In this document: in pieces, positions 1-8,663 of the stretch
Numbering within the stretch: the first letter of the stretch is position 1
Layout: each line of letters starts with the position of its first letter
Source: Chitinophagaceae bacterium
GTDB lineage: Bacteria > Bacteroidota > Bacteroidia > Chitinophagales > UBA10324
Direction of reading: 5' to 3'
DNA length: 64,000 nucleotides
Assembly: GCA_016704325.1 (NCBI GenBank)
Contig: JADJAG010000001.1
Location: 513,636-577,635, forward strand
The notes under the pieces: generated by a model
The model's input: the letters and a program-made list of their open reading frames with translations, nothing else
The model's database searches: none
Told to the model about the DNA's origin: nothing
Position numbers and translations under genes: made by a program

Positions 1-1791
1 ATAGCTTTTAGGTTGTGGTTGCTCCCAAAAAGGTCCGCCCACATCGAAATTAGCGAACCATAGTTCTTCTGTGGAGGCATACCAGCTCGTTAAATCAAAT
101 AAGCCGCAATGTGAGATCATGGATTTAAACCGGCCATCACCTAATCCTTCCAGCATATAAACAGCATAACCGCCATAGCTTGCACCTACTGCGCCTAGCC
201 TGGTTTTATCAACAAAGTTCCACGTAGATGCGGAATCTATTGCCGTGAGATAATCACGAATGGCTTGACCTCCCCAGTCTTTGCTGATATCTTCATTCCA
301 TTTGGTTCCAAAACCCGGCAATCCGCGGCGATTAGCGGCAACAACAATATAACCGTTCGCAGCCATCAATTGAAAATTCCAGCGAAACGAATAAAACTGT
401 GACACCGCTGATTGAGGGCCACCCTGGCAATAGAGCAAGGTCGGATACTTTTTAGACGGATCGAAACCGGGAGGATAGATAACCCAGGTAAGCATTTTCT
501 TGCCATCTGTTGTCTTCATCCAAACCTTATCAATGCGACTGAGGCTGATGGCATCGTAAGCCGATTTATTTACCGTTGTCAGCGCCACTACTTCCCCGGA
601 TTTTAGGTTTACCCGCGCCAATTCATTAGCATGGTTCATATCACTTTTAGAAACCACCATCCAATCACCGGCTTGGCCAACGATGCTATTCAAGTCAAAA
701 TCACCATTTGTTATCTGCCGGATAACACCACTGCCTTTCTCAAAATCTTTTGGAAGCAGTATTTCAAAGAGTTGCTCTGTTCCTTCATTCACTGCCAGGA
801 AGTAAATTTTCGCACCATCTGAACTCCAGCAAAACGATTCCACTGTTTCATCCCAGTTTTTTGTCAGGTTATATTTTTTTCCTGTTGAAATATTCAAAAC
901 TACCAGGTCATTCTTATCTGCTTCATAACCATCACGCGCCATACTGGTATACGCAAGCCAGTTGTCTTTTGGAGCCGGATCAGGCTGTGTGTCATAACCG
1001 GGCCCATCGGAGGTCAAATTTACGGTGGTACCTGTTGCAATGGTATAATAATAGATATCTGTATTCGTGCTGACAGCAGCCGCTTTTCCGCTTTTCTTTT
1101 TACAAACATAAAAGACACCGGTGCCTGAAGCATCAAATGAAATATCTTCTGCACCACCGAATGGTGTTTGCGGACTGTCAAAAGATTCTCCCTGCATAAT
1201 ATCTTTGACATTCCTGATCGCAGTTCCATTGTAATCTGCAACAAAGACATGGTTATAGGCTCCATCCTCCCAACTATCCCAGTGGCGGTACATGAGGTCA
1301 TCCCCTCCATGCGCATTGGCTTTGGGCAAATCAGCATAAAGTTCTGTGACAACCGGATGTATCTTCACTTCCTGTGAAAATAAGATACGTTTGCCATCCG
1401 GCGAGTACTTCACATTATCAATGCCCCCTTCGATATTGCTGATCTGTTTTGCATTAGTGCCATCCCAGCTTGCTTCCCACCATTGACCATTGAACAGAAA
1501 GCCCATTCTTCCTGAGGGCGTGCTTTGTACGCCACCCTCTGAGCCGGTTGTTGAGGTAATCTGTTTAGCTTCTCCGCCGGTTACAGGAATTGAATATAGA
1601 TTCCGTTCTCCTTTATTCGCCTCCATATTGTATTGTGTTACGCCGTAGATAACACTCTTTCCATCCGGAGTGATCGTTTCACCGGAAACTCTACCAAGTT
1701 TCCAGAGTAATTCTGGTGTCATAACATTTTGTGCAGATACGCTGTAAACAACGGCAAATGAAAGCACGAACAAAGCAAATCGATTGGTCAT
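1..1791 (-). CDS. S9 family (prolyl oligopeptidase-type) serine peptidase, 3' end outside window
   Basis: The first 597 residues of a secreted S9 peptidase are present; the gene runs off the left edge. A signal peptide (MTNRFALFVLSFAVVYSVSAQ) is followed by a long beta-propeller region with repeated SPDGK/SSDGAK-type motifs, as in Tol/DPP-like propellers. The start of the alpha/beta hydrolase domain follows, with the nucleophile elbow GASYGGY placing the catalytic Ser near residue 538. The Asp and His of the triad would lie in the missing C-terminus. The family cleaves peptides, often after Pro or Ala, in the periplasm. The ATG at 1791 is chosen because the signal peptide starts there. The downstream neighbour is not visible. 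Confidence 0.9.
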   Translation of the reverse strand, partial: MTNRFALFVLSFAVVYSVSAQNVMTPELLWKLGRVSGETITPDGKSVIYGVTQYNMEANKGERNLYSIPVTGGEAKQITSTTGSEGGVQSTPSGRMGFLFNGQWWEASWDGTNAKQISNIEGGIDNVKYSPDGKRILFSQEVKIHPVVTELYADLPKANAHGGDDLMYRHWDSWEDGAYNHVFVADYNGTAIRNVKDIMQGESFDSPQTPFGGAEDISFDASGTGVFYVCKKKSGKAAAVSTNTDIYYYTIATGTTVNLTSDGPGYDTQPDPAPKDNWLAYTSMARDGYEADKNDLVVLNISTGKKYNLTKNWDETVESFCWSSDGAKIYFLAVNEGTEQLFEILLPKDFEKGSGVIRQITNGDFDLNSIVGQAGDWMVVSKSDMNHANELARVNLKSGEVVALTTVNKSAYDAISLSRIDKVWMKTTDGKKMLTWVIYPPGFDPSKKYPTLLYCQGGPQSAVSQFYSFRWNFQLMAANGYIVVAANRRGLPGFGTKWNEDISKDWGGQAIRDYLTAIDSASTWNFVDKTRLGAVGASYGGYAVYMLEGLGDGRFKSMISHCGLFDLTSWYASTEELWFANFDVGGPFWEQPQPKSY

Positions 1792-2000
1792 TGGCTAAAG
1801 ATTTTTGCGAAACTATGAAACTCAGGGGAACTCAATTTTGAATACAATGTATGGCAATAATTCGGTGATGAAAAAACTGACGGTTTGGAACTCAGAGAAG
1901 TGGTAGTTTAGAAGCACGAACTGCCAACCTTTTACAACTGCTTAGTAGATGCACAAATGTTTGATTAACCACATCACCAGCCATTTCTACTTAGCATTGC

Positions 2001-2615
2001 TTAGCGGATACTTTGCGTGTCCGTAAGTTTAAAATAGTCATTGCCTTTTGCATTTGTCAAGTCGTTTATGCTCTCATATATATTCAGCCCAGCATTTCCA
2101 GTCCCATGTGGTGCAACTGCGGTGTCTGTTATTAAGTAGCCATTATCAAATAAGATAAATCCCTTTTCGCTTTCGTCTGCATACCAAATAAAGTCAACTA
2201 TTTTTCTATCCTTGATATATTTTAGTTTGTTTTCAATATAATCAATTTTGTATGGCTGATAGTCCTTAATGGCAATGTCCCGGCCGAATAAAATTTTGGA
2301 CAGCCTGTTGAAAATAGTCCGTCTTTGTAGTTGGTAGTTGTCGGCAATCTCAATAATGGTCTTATTGTCCTTGTTAACGTGATTAACTGAATAGTCAGAC
2401 AAGTCGGCAAAAAGGCTTACAGCGTCCTTGTCCAACTCCTTTATCCAAATGTAGTCACTAAATCCATAAGGGATGTCAATAATAATCTTATTCTCAAGCT
2501 CTATAAAGCATTCTCCCTTATCTAATCCACCAACTTCCATTTTCTCAAATGAATAGATATTTGTAATTGTCTTACCTATGATTTCACCTGTCAGCATTTG
2601 TCGGTCACCTATCAA
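2001..2615 (-). CDS. Hypothetical protein, 204 aa
   Basis: I do not recognise this family. The protein has no signal peptide and no clear membrane segment. It is rich in Ile, Asp, Asn and Lys and looks like a mixed alpha/beta cytoplasmic protein. The reading frame is long and its composition is protein-like. It stands alone between the S9 peptidase and an NTF2-like gene, both on the same strand, with about 100 bp on the 3098 side and 209 bp on the 1791 side. The start could be M1 or M7. Codon use looks more AT-rich than its neighbours, which might suggest recent acquisition, but I did not measure this. Confidence 0.6.
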   Translation of the reverse strand: MIGDRQMLTGEIIGKTITNIYSFEKMEVGGLDKGECFIELENKIIIDIPYGFSDYIWIKELDKDAVSLFADLSDYSVNHVNKDNKTIIEIADNYQLQRRTIFNRLSKILFGRDIAIKDYQPYKIDYIENKLKYIKDRKIVDFIWYADESEKGFILFDNGYLITDTAVAPHGTGNAGLNIYESINDLTNAKGNDYFKLTDTQSIR

Positions 2616-2714
2616 TGTCGGGGTATTGGTTAAGGTTTCTGCTAACGGTCACCCTTGCACACCTTTCAGCTGAAAATGATGCGAAGTGTCGGGTGAACTT
2701 GATTTAAAGCATCA

Positions 2715-3098
2715 TTAACTGATATACTTCAACTCAAGAATCTTATCCCCTGAAAATCTAAAAACTGATTTACCCTTAAGATTCAACTCCGCTCCTTTCA
2801 TTAATCCGTTTGGAAGATCCGCATCGAGCACAGCTTGAAAGACTATTTCAACTTCAGTAACCTCCGCATCGTGTCTCCAGGAAATAATCGTTTGTTTTCT
2901 TTTTGAAAACATCTTAGCTGCTTCCACAGCCTGCTCCTTAAAAGCAATCAACCCAATCAGAGATATGTTTACAACGCCGCCGGAACTATTTTCAAACTTA
3001 ACATCCTCATCAAAATGGAGCAGCATTCTTTCGATGTCGAAATGGTTGTAGGCATCGATATAGTCGCTGATTATTTTTTCTCTTGCTATCATAGTCAA
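2715..3098 (-). CDS. SnoaL/NTF2-like domain protein
   Basis: This 127-aa protein consists of one NTF2-like cone fold. The N-terminal pattern ISDYIDAYNHFDIERMLLHF followed by DEDVKFEN is typical of SnoaL-like proteins, as is the C-terminal strand pair around KGKSVFRFSGDKILELKYIS. Family members are small ligand-binding proteins or isomerases, and the substrate cannot be told from sequence. Translation may start at M3 (3092) instead of M1. The gene is monocistronic, and the next gene on its strand is about 100 bp away. Confidence 0.75.
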   Translation of the reverse strand: MTMIAREKIISDYIDAYNHFDIERMLLHFDEDVKFENSSGGVVNISLIGLIAFKEQAVEAAKMFSKRKQTIISWRHDAEVTEVEIVFQAVLDADLPNGLMKGAELNLKGKSVFRFSGDKILELKYIS

Positions 3099-3145
3099 CC
3101 CCGAGACTTTTTACGCGCTATCGCACGATTAATATGAATTAAAGT

Positions 3146-3250
3146 CCGCCAGGAGCAGGTTTCATCCTATAAGCGTTAGCGAGAGCTTAGGGTTACAGGA
3201 TGTGCGCCGTATTGGGTTTCATCCTAAACTCCGTGATTTAGTCGGTCGAG
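3146..3250. repeat. Degenerate hairpin repeat related to the 57254 element
   Basis: The stretch contains CATCCTATAAGC near 3163 and, in inverted form, GGGTTACAGGATG ending at 3202, then a further TTTCATCCTAAAC. The ends resemble AGTCCG and TTAGTCGG. The same ingredients (CATCCTATAA arms inside AGTCGGAC-type ends) occur in the intact element at 57254-57386, so this is probably a decayed relative. Confidence 0.4.
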
Positions 3251-3269
3251 CATGCTAATTTATATTGAA

Positions 3270-3325
3270 TTGTTGAAATTCAATATTCAACACTCAATAT
3301 TCAATTTCCATTTTGTAGTACACCC
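3270..3325. repeat. Remnant of the GGTGTACGACAA repeat family (right end)
   Basis: Tandem CAATATTCAACACTCAATATTCAAT is followed by TTTTGTAGTACACCC, a decayed form of the TTGTCGTACACCC terminus seen at 5023 and 5305. No matching left end is visible. Confidence 0.45.
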
Positions 3326-3353
3326 ATCGTACTTTTTCAAAACAAATGATTAC

Positions 3354-4754
3354 TTAACCCAGCAATGCCTTTTTCGCACTCTGTAACAATGCAGTCACTG
3401 CCTCCTTTGTAGAAGCTTCTCCATAAACCCTGAGCAAGGGTTCCGTGCCGGAGGCACGAATCATGATCCACTCGTCATCATTAAAGTGATATTTGAACCC
3501 ATCAATATCTTCCACTCTTTGCACGACATAGTTTCCAAATGATTTGTATTTATTGTCCTTGCAGTTCTGTACGATCTGCTGCTTCAAAGATTCATCCAGG
3601 TGAAGATCAAGCCGATCGAAACTAAAGGAACCCACTACGTCATATACTTCCTGTATGATCTGTTTCATCGTTTTGCCGGTCTTTGCCATAAACTCCAGCA
3701 GTATGAGTCCATCCCAGATACCATCCCGTTCAGGTATATGCCCTTTTACAGCAATGCCTCCTGATTCTTCTCCACCTACCAACACATCCTCTTTCACCAT
3801 TTTCTCACTGATATATTTAAACCCTATCTGTGTAACTTCAATAGGTAATCCATACTGCCTGCACATTTTTTTCACCTTATCAGAAACAGAGAATGCCACT
3901 ACTACTTTTCCTGTCATCTTTTTATACTTATGCAGGTAATGAATGAGCAGCAGTATTATGTGATGCGCATCCACAAAGCTGCCATCTTCATCGTACATGC
4001 CGATTCTGTCAGCATCACCATCTGTGGCAAGCCCGCATACGTTATGAGGAGAATTTTTAATCAGGGAAGCAAGTTCCTGCAGATTGCGGTCAAGTGGTTC
4101 AGGAGCCTGGCCTTTGAAAGAAGGATTGTAATCGCAATGCAATAATATCGGGCTCTTTAACACCTGCGGTATCACATTCTGGCCTGCACCGTACATAGCA
4201 TCGTAAGCCACAATTATGTTGCTGTTATTGATTCCATCCAGGTCAAAGTTTTTACGTACCAGGTCTACGTACATTGTCTCCAGGTCTACATATTCTAAAA
4301 GCCCACCCGCTTCGTAAGTTGATAATGCAACCATCGATACCTCCACACTGTCGGGAATCATACTTTCCACTTCAGCAATAACCACCGGGGAACTCGGGCC
4401 ACCGGATTCACTCTTCAGTTTAAAGCCATTATAAGAAGGTGGATTGTGGCTTGCCGTAATCACCACCCCTAATCCGGCTCCAAAATGCTTAGTTCCCATG
4501 GATACCATAGGTGTTGAAACGAAGCCTTCCGCAAGAAATACTTTCACGCCATTGGCGCACATCACCTTGGCAGTAGTTTCTGCAAAAAGTTGCCCTCCAA
4601 ACCGGCAATCATAACCGATCAGTACTTTGGGTTGCGGATAATTTTTCTTAACCCACATGGCACTTGCGTAGGCCACGCGAATCACATTCTCAACGGTATA
4701 TTCCTGGGCGATGATGGCACGCCATCCGTCTGTTCCGAATTTAATGGGAGTCAT
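3354..4754 (-). CDS. Phosphoglucomutase/phosphomannomutase (alpha-D-phosphohexomutase)
   Basis: This 466-aa enzyme of the alpha-D-phosphohexomutase family interconverts hexose 1- and 6-phosphates through a phosphoserine intermediate, feeding sugar-nucleotide synthesis. All four family signatures are present: the phosphoserine loop TASHNPP (Ser about 102), the Mg-binding loop TDGDADRIG, the sugar loop GGEESGG and the phosphate-binding RASGTEP near the C-terminus. The length is normal for the prokaryotic family. Specificity for glucose or mannose cannot be settled from motifs. The gene is alone on its strand, with a repeat-filled spacer upstream. Confidence 0.93.
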   Translation of the reverse strand: MTPIKFGTDGWRAIIAQEYTVENVIRVAYASAMWVKKNYPQPKVLIGYDCRFGGQLFAETTAKVMCANGVKVFLAEGFVSTPMVSMGTKHFGAGLGVVITASHNPPSYNGFKLKSESGGPSSPVVIAEVESMIPDSVEVSMVALSTYEAGGLLEYVDLETMYVDLVRKNFDLDGINNSNIIVAYDAMYGAGQNVIPQVLKSPILLHCDYNPSFKGQAPEPLDRNLQELASLIKNSPHNVCGLATDGDADRIGMYDEDGSFVDAHHIILLLIHYLHKYKKMTGKVVVAFSVSDKVKKMCRQYGLPIEVTQIGFKYISEKMVKEDVLVGGEESGGIAVKGHIPERDGIWDGLILLEFMAKTGKTMKQIIQEVYDVVGSFSFDRLDLHLDESLKQQIVQNCKDNKYKSFGNYVVQRVEDIDGFKYHFNDDEWIMIRASGTEPLLRVYGEASTKEAVTALLQSAKKALLG

Positions 4755-4841
4755 ACTTCAGATAAGGTTATTATTGAAAGAACTTCGAAAGCGACAAATA
4801 TAGAGAAAACCATTTGCGTAAGAAAAAATGACTGCTGAAGG

Positions 4842-5023
4842 GGTGTACGACAATTCGTTCATCTTTTAAAGCAATGGTTGATGGGTTAAATGGCTAAATG
4901 GATAAATTGTTAAATTGTTGCGGCGAAGCCGATCACTTGTTATTCTGTGATCACTAATCTGCTTTACTCACTTACTCACACAATGTCACCACCCACTAAT
5001 CTATATCCAATTTGTCGTACACC
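4842..5023. repeat. MITE-like element, family 1, copy A (182 bp)
   Basis: The copy runs from GGTGTACGACAA to TTGTCGTACACC, a perfect 12-bp terminal inverted repeat. Inside are CGTTCATCTT, AAGCAATGGTTG, a run of 8-nt TTAAATGG-like repeats, the conserved core TTGCGGCGAAGCCGATCACTTG (mini-hairpin CGGC-GAA-GCCG), and ACTCACTTACTCA. The flanks CTGCTGAAGG (4832-4841) and CTGTTGAAGG (5024-5033) match at 9 of 10 positions, as expected for a target duplication. There is no coding capacity. Confidence 0.8.
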
Positions 5024-5032
5024 CTGTTGAAG

Positions 5033-5305
5033 GGTGTCCGACAATTCGTTCATCTTGTCAAGCAATGGTTGGTGGGTTAAATTGTTAAATGGCTAAATGG
5101 TTAAATTGCTGCGGCGAAGCCGATCACTTGCTATTCTGTAATCACTACGCTACTTTACTCACTTACTCACCTACTCAATACTCAATTGTCATTGACTGAT
5201 GTAGGTTGATTTTTTTAACTGATTTTTCAATCTTCTTTTGACTTTTGATTGTTACTATTGCTATTTGTCTTAAATCTTAAGTCAATATTCAATTTGTCGT
5301 ACACC
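5033..5305. repeat. MITE-like element, family 1, copy B (273 bp, carries a nested insert)
   Basis: The left end is GGTGTCCGACAA and the right end TTGTCGTACACC. The internal order is the same as copy A, which it abuts directly (they share the base at 5033). It is longer because an AT-rich segment at about 5188-5285 interrupts the right half. That segment also occurs in the copy at 37251. The two copies fill most of the 628-bp gap between the phosphohexomutase and pcm. Confidence 0.75.
5188..5285 (-). repeat. Nested AT-rich element, copy 1
   Basis: Its reverse complement aligns closely with 37296-37426 (shared AACTGATTTTTCAATC, TTTGATTGTTACTAT and TTTGTCTTAA). It lies at the same place inside a family 1 element. 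Here the terminal GTCCGTGACT has decayed to GTCATTGACT and the tandem CTTAAGACT block is reduced to about one unit. Confidence 0.55.
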
Positions 5306-5382
5306 CTCCGGGATTTTGAGGTGAGCATTGTAAGCCCTTCCTGCTAACTTTGCATTTTGATGAGCCATAATTTATATTGGAA

Positions 5383-6039
5383 ATGAACCAGACAGATACT
5401 TTCAGGCATAAAGGCATGCGAAAGAAATTAGTGGAGAGCGTAAGAGCGAAGGGTATTCATGATGAAGAAGTGCTGCGTGCAATGGAAACAGTACCCCGGC
5501 ATTTGTTTGCTTTTGAAAGCGCCTTTATAGAACGTGCTTATGAAGACAGTGCTTTCCCCATTGCTGAAGGACAAACCATTTCACAACCCTATACAGTGGC
5601 GTACCAGAGTCAATTGCTGGAAGTGAAAAAAGGGGATAAAATACTGGAGGTAGGAACAGGCTCCGGTTACCAGGCTTGCATATTGGCTGAAATGAAAGCA
5701 CGGGTATTCAGTATTGAAAGAATGAAGAAACTGTATGAGAAAACGAAAGCACTGATTCCGGCATTGGGTTATTCGCAGGTGAAATGTTTTTATGGCGATG
5801 GATATGAAGGGCTACCCTCCTTCGCTCCTTTTGATAAAATATTGGTGACAGCGGCTGCTCCTGATGTACCTGCAAAATTGTTATTGCAACTTAAAACGGG
5901 CGGCATGCTCGTAATTCCTGTTGGTAGCGGCGAGATGCAGGTAATGAAACGTTTTACCAAGATTTCTAATGATGAAATGAAAGAGGAGGTTTTTGATACG
6001 TTTAAGTTTGTGCCGATGTTGCCGGGGAGGAAGGGTTGA
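5383..6039 (+). CDS. pcm: Protein-L-isoaspartate O-methyltransferase
   Basis: This 218-aa SAM-dependent methyltransferase repairs isoaspartyl residues in aged proteins. The sequence shows the family N-terminal block (FRHKGMRKKLVESVRAKGI and a VPRH motif), the substrate loop AEGQTISQPYTVAYQ, and SAM motif I LEVGTGSGYQACILAEM. The closing region DTFKFVPMLPGRKG is typical. The ATG at 5383 is preferred over the in-frame TTG at 5377. A possible -7 box TAACTTTG lies at 5345-5352, just after the repeat pair. It is followed by a DUF3817 gene on the same strand. Confidence 0.93.
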   Translation: MNQTDTFRHKGMRKKLVESVRAKGIHDEEVLRAMETVPRHLFAFESAFIERAYEDSAFPIAEGQTISQPYTVAYQSQLLEVKKGDKILEVGTGSGYQACILAEMKARVFSIERMKKLYEKTKALIPALGYSQVKCFYGDGYEGLPSFAPFDKILVTAAAPDVPAKLLLQLKTGGMLVIPVGSGEMQVMKRFTKISNDEMKEEVFDTFKFVPMLPGRKG

Positions 6040-6044
6040 TGGGT

Positions 6045-6085
6045 GGTTGAATTGCTAAATTGTTAAACTGTTAAATTGTTATAAT
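6045..6085. repeat. Fragment of family 1 internal repeat
   Basis: A run of TTAAATTG/CTAAATTG units directly after the pcm stop resembles the 8-nt tandem block of the family 1 elements. No terminal repeats or core are present. Confidence 0.35.
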
Positions 6086-6152
6086 AGTCACAGAAGTTTC
6101 ATTCTTGATTTCATTTTTTTTCGACGTCGGGAAAATGACGCATATTTGCCGC

Positions 6153-6485
6153 ATGAAACGCTACTTTTCCAATACAGCAATTGGCAGATTAAGGATGACA
6201 GGTATCATTGAAGGTATCTCTTTCCTAATGCTGTTGTTTATAGCAATGCCTTTAAAGTATTTTGCAGATATACCGGAGGCGGTGAAGTACACCGGCTGGA
6301 TTCATGGTTTACTATTTATTGCTTACCTTTTTGCATTACTGCAGGTAAAGATAGTGCAGCAATGGCCATTGAAAAAGGCAGTGATTGCATTCCTTGCATC
6401 TCTGATTCCATTCGGAACGTTTGTATTAGATGCTGAATGGAAAAAGGAAGAAAAACAGGTATTATCCCTGGCTCCTATCAAGTAA
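6153..6485 (+). CDS. DUF3817 family integral membrane protein
   Basis: This 110-aa membrane protein has three hydrophobic segments: GIIEGISFLMLLFIAMPLKY, WIHGLLFIAYLFALLQVKIV and AVIAFLASLIPFGTFVLDA. The pattern G-x-x-E-G-x-S near the start and the following Pro-Leu-Lys-Tyr are typical of DUF3817. Function is unknown. I place the start at MKRYFSN (6153) because the preceding in-frame residues are not conserved-looking. A longer start at 6105 is possible. Confidence 0.75.
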   Translation: MKRYFSNTAIGRLRMTGIIEGISFLMLLFIAMPLKYFADIPEAVKYTGWIHGLLFIAYLFALLQVKIVQQWPLKKAVIAFLASLIPFGTFVLDAEWKKEEKQVLSLAPIK

Positions 6486-6603
6486 CCTTTTCTGCTGCTG
6501 AAAGGTAATCCGAAACAAATCTAATAATGGACAGGTCATCTCCCCTACCAGCATGAGCCTTTTCAGCTCCATTCCTTCACTATTATCAGCAAAGCAGCGT
6601 GCT

Positions 6604-7782
6604 TTATTTGAAAGCATTTAATCCGGTTACATCCATACCTGTTATCAGTAAATGAATGTCATGGGTACCTTCATAGGTAACTACTGATTCTAAATTCATC
6701 ATATGCCGCATAATTGGATACTCACCAGTGATGCCCATCCCGCCATGAATCTGCCGGGCTTCGCGGGCAATATTCAATGCTATTTCTACTGAATTTCTTT
6801 TTGCCATGGAGATCTGCGCCGGTGTGGCACGGTCTTCATTCATCAATACCCCCAGCCTCCATACCAGCAGCTGCGCTTTGGTAATTTCTGTGATCATCTC
6901 TGCAAGTTTCTTCTGAGTCAGCTGAAACCCCCCGATTGGCCTTCCAAACTGAATGCGTTCCTGGGAATAACGTAAAGCAGAATCATAACAATCCATTGCC
7001 GCTCCTAAGGCGCCCCAGGCAATACCATATCGCGCTTTGCTCAGGCAACCCAAAGGCCCTTTCAACCCTTTTACATTAGGTAAGATGTTCTCTTTTGGAA
7101 CCTGAACATTGTCAAACACCAATTCACCCGTGGCTGAAGCTCTTAGCGACCACTTACCATGTGTTTCCGGCGTGGTAAACCCTTTCATGCCACGTTCCAC
7201 GATCAGGCCTTTAATCACGCCTGCCTCATCCTTTGCCCAAACCACTGCTATGTCAGCGAATGGCGAATTGGAAATCCACATCTTGGCACCGTTTAATACC
7301 ACATGATCACCGGCATCTTTGAAATTGGTGATCATATCTGATGGGTTTGAACCATGGTCCGGCTCAGTTAAGCCGAAACAACCCATCCATTCACCGCTGG
7401 CAAGCTTAGGCAGGTACTTTTTCCGCTGTGCCTCGCTGCCATAAGCATATATTGGATACATCACCAATGATCCTTGTACCGAGGCAGTCGAACGTACTCC
7501 CGAATCTCCTCTTTCAATTTCCTGCATCATCAATCCGTATGAAATATGATCAAGGCCGCCGCCGCCATACTCCACCGGTATCGTTGGACCAAAACAGCCT
7601 TGCTCAGCAAGTCCTTTGATCAATTGCTTTGGAAATTCCGCCCGTTGTGCATATTCTTCTATAATTGGAGAGACTTCTTTCTTTACCCAGGCACGCACGG
7701 TGTCACGGATCAATTTCTGTTCATCAGTCAATAATTCATCTACCTGGTAGTAATCCGGTTGCTGGTAACGATCAGTGGCCAT
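6604..7782 (-). CDS. Acyl-CoA dehydrogenase, glutaryl-CoA dehydrogenase-like
   Basis: This 392-aa flavoprotein of the acyl-CoA dehydrogenase family has the FAD/substrate segments CFGLTEPDHGSNP and KMWISNSPFADIAVVWAKD, and the C-terminal IHGGMGITGEYPIMRHMMN. The catalytic base Glu lies in TYEGTHDIH. The region RSTASVQGSLVMYPIYAYGS is characteristic of glutaryl-CoA dehydrogenases, which oxidise and decarboxylate glutaryl-CoA to crotonyl-CoA in Lys/Trp catabolism. The specificity call is by motif resemblance only. The start at 7782 (MATDRYQQ) is chosen over the upstream in-frame ATG at 7830. The gene stands alone. Confidence 0.88.
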   Translation of the reverse strand: MATDRYQQPDYYQVDELLTDEQKLIRDTVRAWVKKEVSPIIEEYAQRAEFPKQLIKGLAEQGCFGPTIPVEYGGGGLDHISYGLMMQEIERGDSGVRSTASVQGSLVMYPIYAYGSEAQRKKYLPKLASGEWMGCFGLTEPDHGSNPSDMITNFKDAGDHVVLNGAKMWISNSPFADIAVVWAKDEAGVIKGLIVERGMKGFTTPETHGKWSLRASATGELVFDNVQVPKENILPNVKGLKGPLGCLSKARYGIAWGALGAAMDCYDSALRYSQERIQFGRPIGGFQLTQKKLAEMITEITKAQLLVWRLGVLMNEDRATPAQISMAKRNSVEIALNIAREARQIHGGMGITGEYPIMRHMMNLESVVTYEGTHDIHLLITGMDVTGLNAFK

Positions 7783-7983
7783 ATTATTTTTTGTGGTGCA
7801 AAGGTAGGAATTGGATTTGGTGATTGGCAAGTATCCTTTTTCTAAAATTTTCCAGTGGCGTAAATTATGTGATAGGCTTGAAGATGGTACATGGTATTTA
7901 TTGTTCTGAACGGAAAGTTGAATCCCGGAAAATGGAACCTGTTCAAAAACAAATTTGAATACCCATCATTTTATGTTGCCATG

Positions 7984-8161
7984 AAATTGAGTAGTGAGTA
8001 GTGAGTATTAAGTATTGAGTAAGTGAGTAAAGTAGATTAGTGATTACAGAATAGCCAGTGATCGGCTTCGCCGCAGCAATTTAACCATTTAGCCATTTAG
8101 CCATTTTACAATTTAACCCACCAACCATTGCTTGACAAGATGAACGAATTGCCGTACATCC
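7984..8161. repeat. MITE-like element, family 1, copy C (reverse orientation, decayed left end)
   Basis: This copy is in reverse orientation. It shows GAGTATTAAGTATTGAGTAAGTGAG, the core GTGATCGGCTTCGCCGCAGC, the CCATTTAG tandem block, CAACCATTGCTTGACAAGATG and the end GAATTGCCGTACATCC. The other terminus near 7984 is not recognisable. It occupies about 180 bp of the 463-bp gap before folB; I see nothing else in the rest. Confidence 0.65.
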
Positions 8162-8245
8162 CCATTAAGCTGACACTAGCTGATTGGTTTGATATTGCGA
8201 TATTTGCCAACATTTTAGATTCATCCAGACACAATTATACTTACG

Positions 8246-8620
8246 ATGCCGGTTATAGCTATTGAAGGAATGGTCTTTCATGCTCCTGTCGGAGTTTATC
8301 CGTCTGAAAAACTATTGGGTAACAACCTGGAAGTGTCAGTTAAACTTGCATTACAGGAATCCGGAACTGCCCATGAAGACGACCTTGCCTGCACAGTTGA
8401 TTATGAAGCAATTTATGCGCTTGTACGTAAAATAATTGCTGAGCCCGTCAACCTGCTGGAGACGGCTGTTTCCGGGATCATCACAGCGATTTTTCTGGAA
8501 TATCCTCCGGTTTCAAAAGTAAAAGTTCGGGTTGCCAAGCTGCATCCTCCTCTGAATGGAACTGTTAAGAAAGTCTGGGTGGAAGAAACCCGAACCCGGA
8601 ATTCAAAAAAAAAGCTGTAA
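8246..8620 (+). CDS. folB: Dihydroneopterin aldolase
   Basis: This 124-aa enzyme of folate synthesis cleaves 7,8-dihydroneopterin to 6-hydroxymethyl-dihydropterin and glycolaldehyde. The family signature near the N-terminus (IAIEGMVFHAPVGVYPSEK) resembles the usual F-x-G-x-H-G-V-x-x-x-E block. The central DYEAIYALV, the NLLETAVSGI helix carrying the conserved Glu, and the late V-x-V-x-K-L-H-P-P-L strand are as expected. Length is normal. It is followed 43 bp later by the M3 peptidase and may be co-transcribed with it. Confidence 0.9.
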   Translation: MPVIAIEGMVFHAPVGVYPSEKLLGNNLEVSVKLALQESGTAHEDDLACTVDYEAIYALVRKIIAEPVNLLETAVSGIITAIFLEYPPVSKVKVRVAKLHPPLNGTVKKVWVEETRTRNSKKKL

Positions 8621-8663
8621 CAGGTTGTATGATTACGCTTAATTTTAAAAATTAATTTTGACT

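Noticed and set aside
412..1377. Plus-strand and alternative minus-strand frames over the S9 peptidase
   Set aside because: They are shadows of a well-supported peptidase gene on the minus strand that runs off the left edge.
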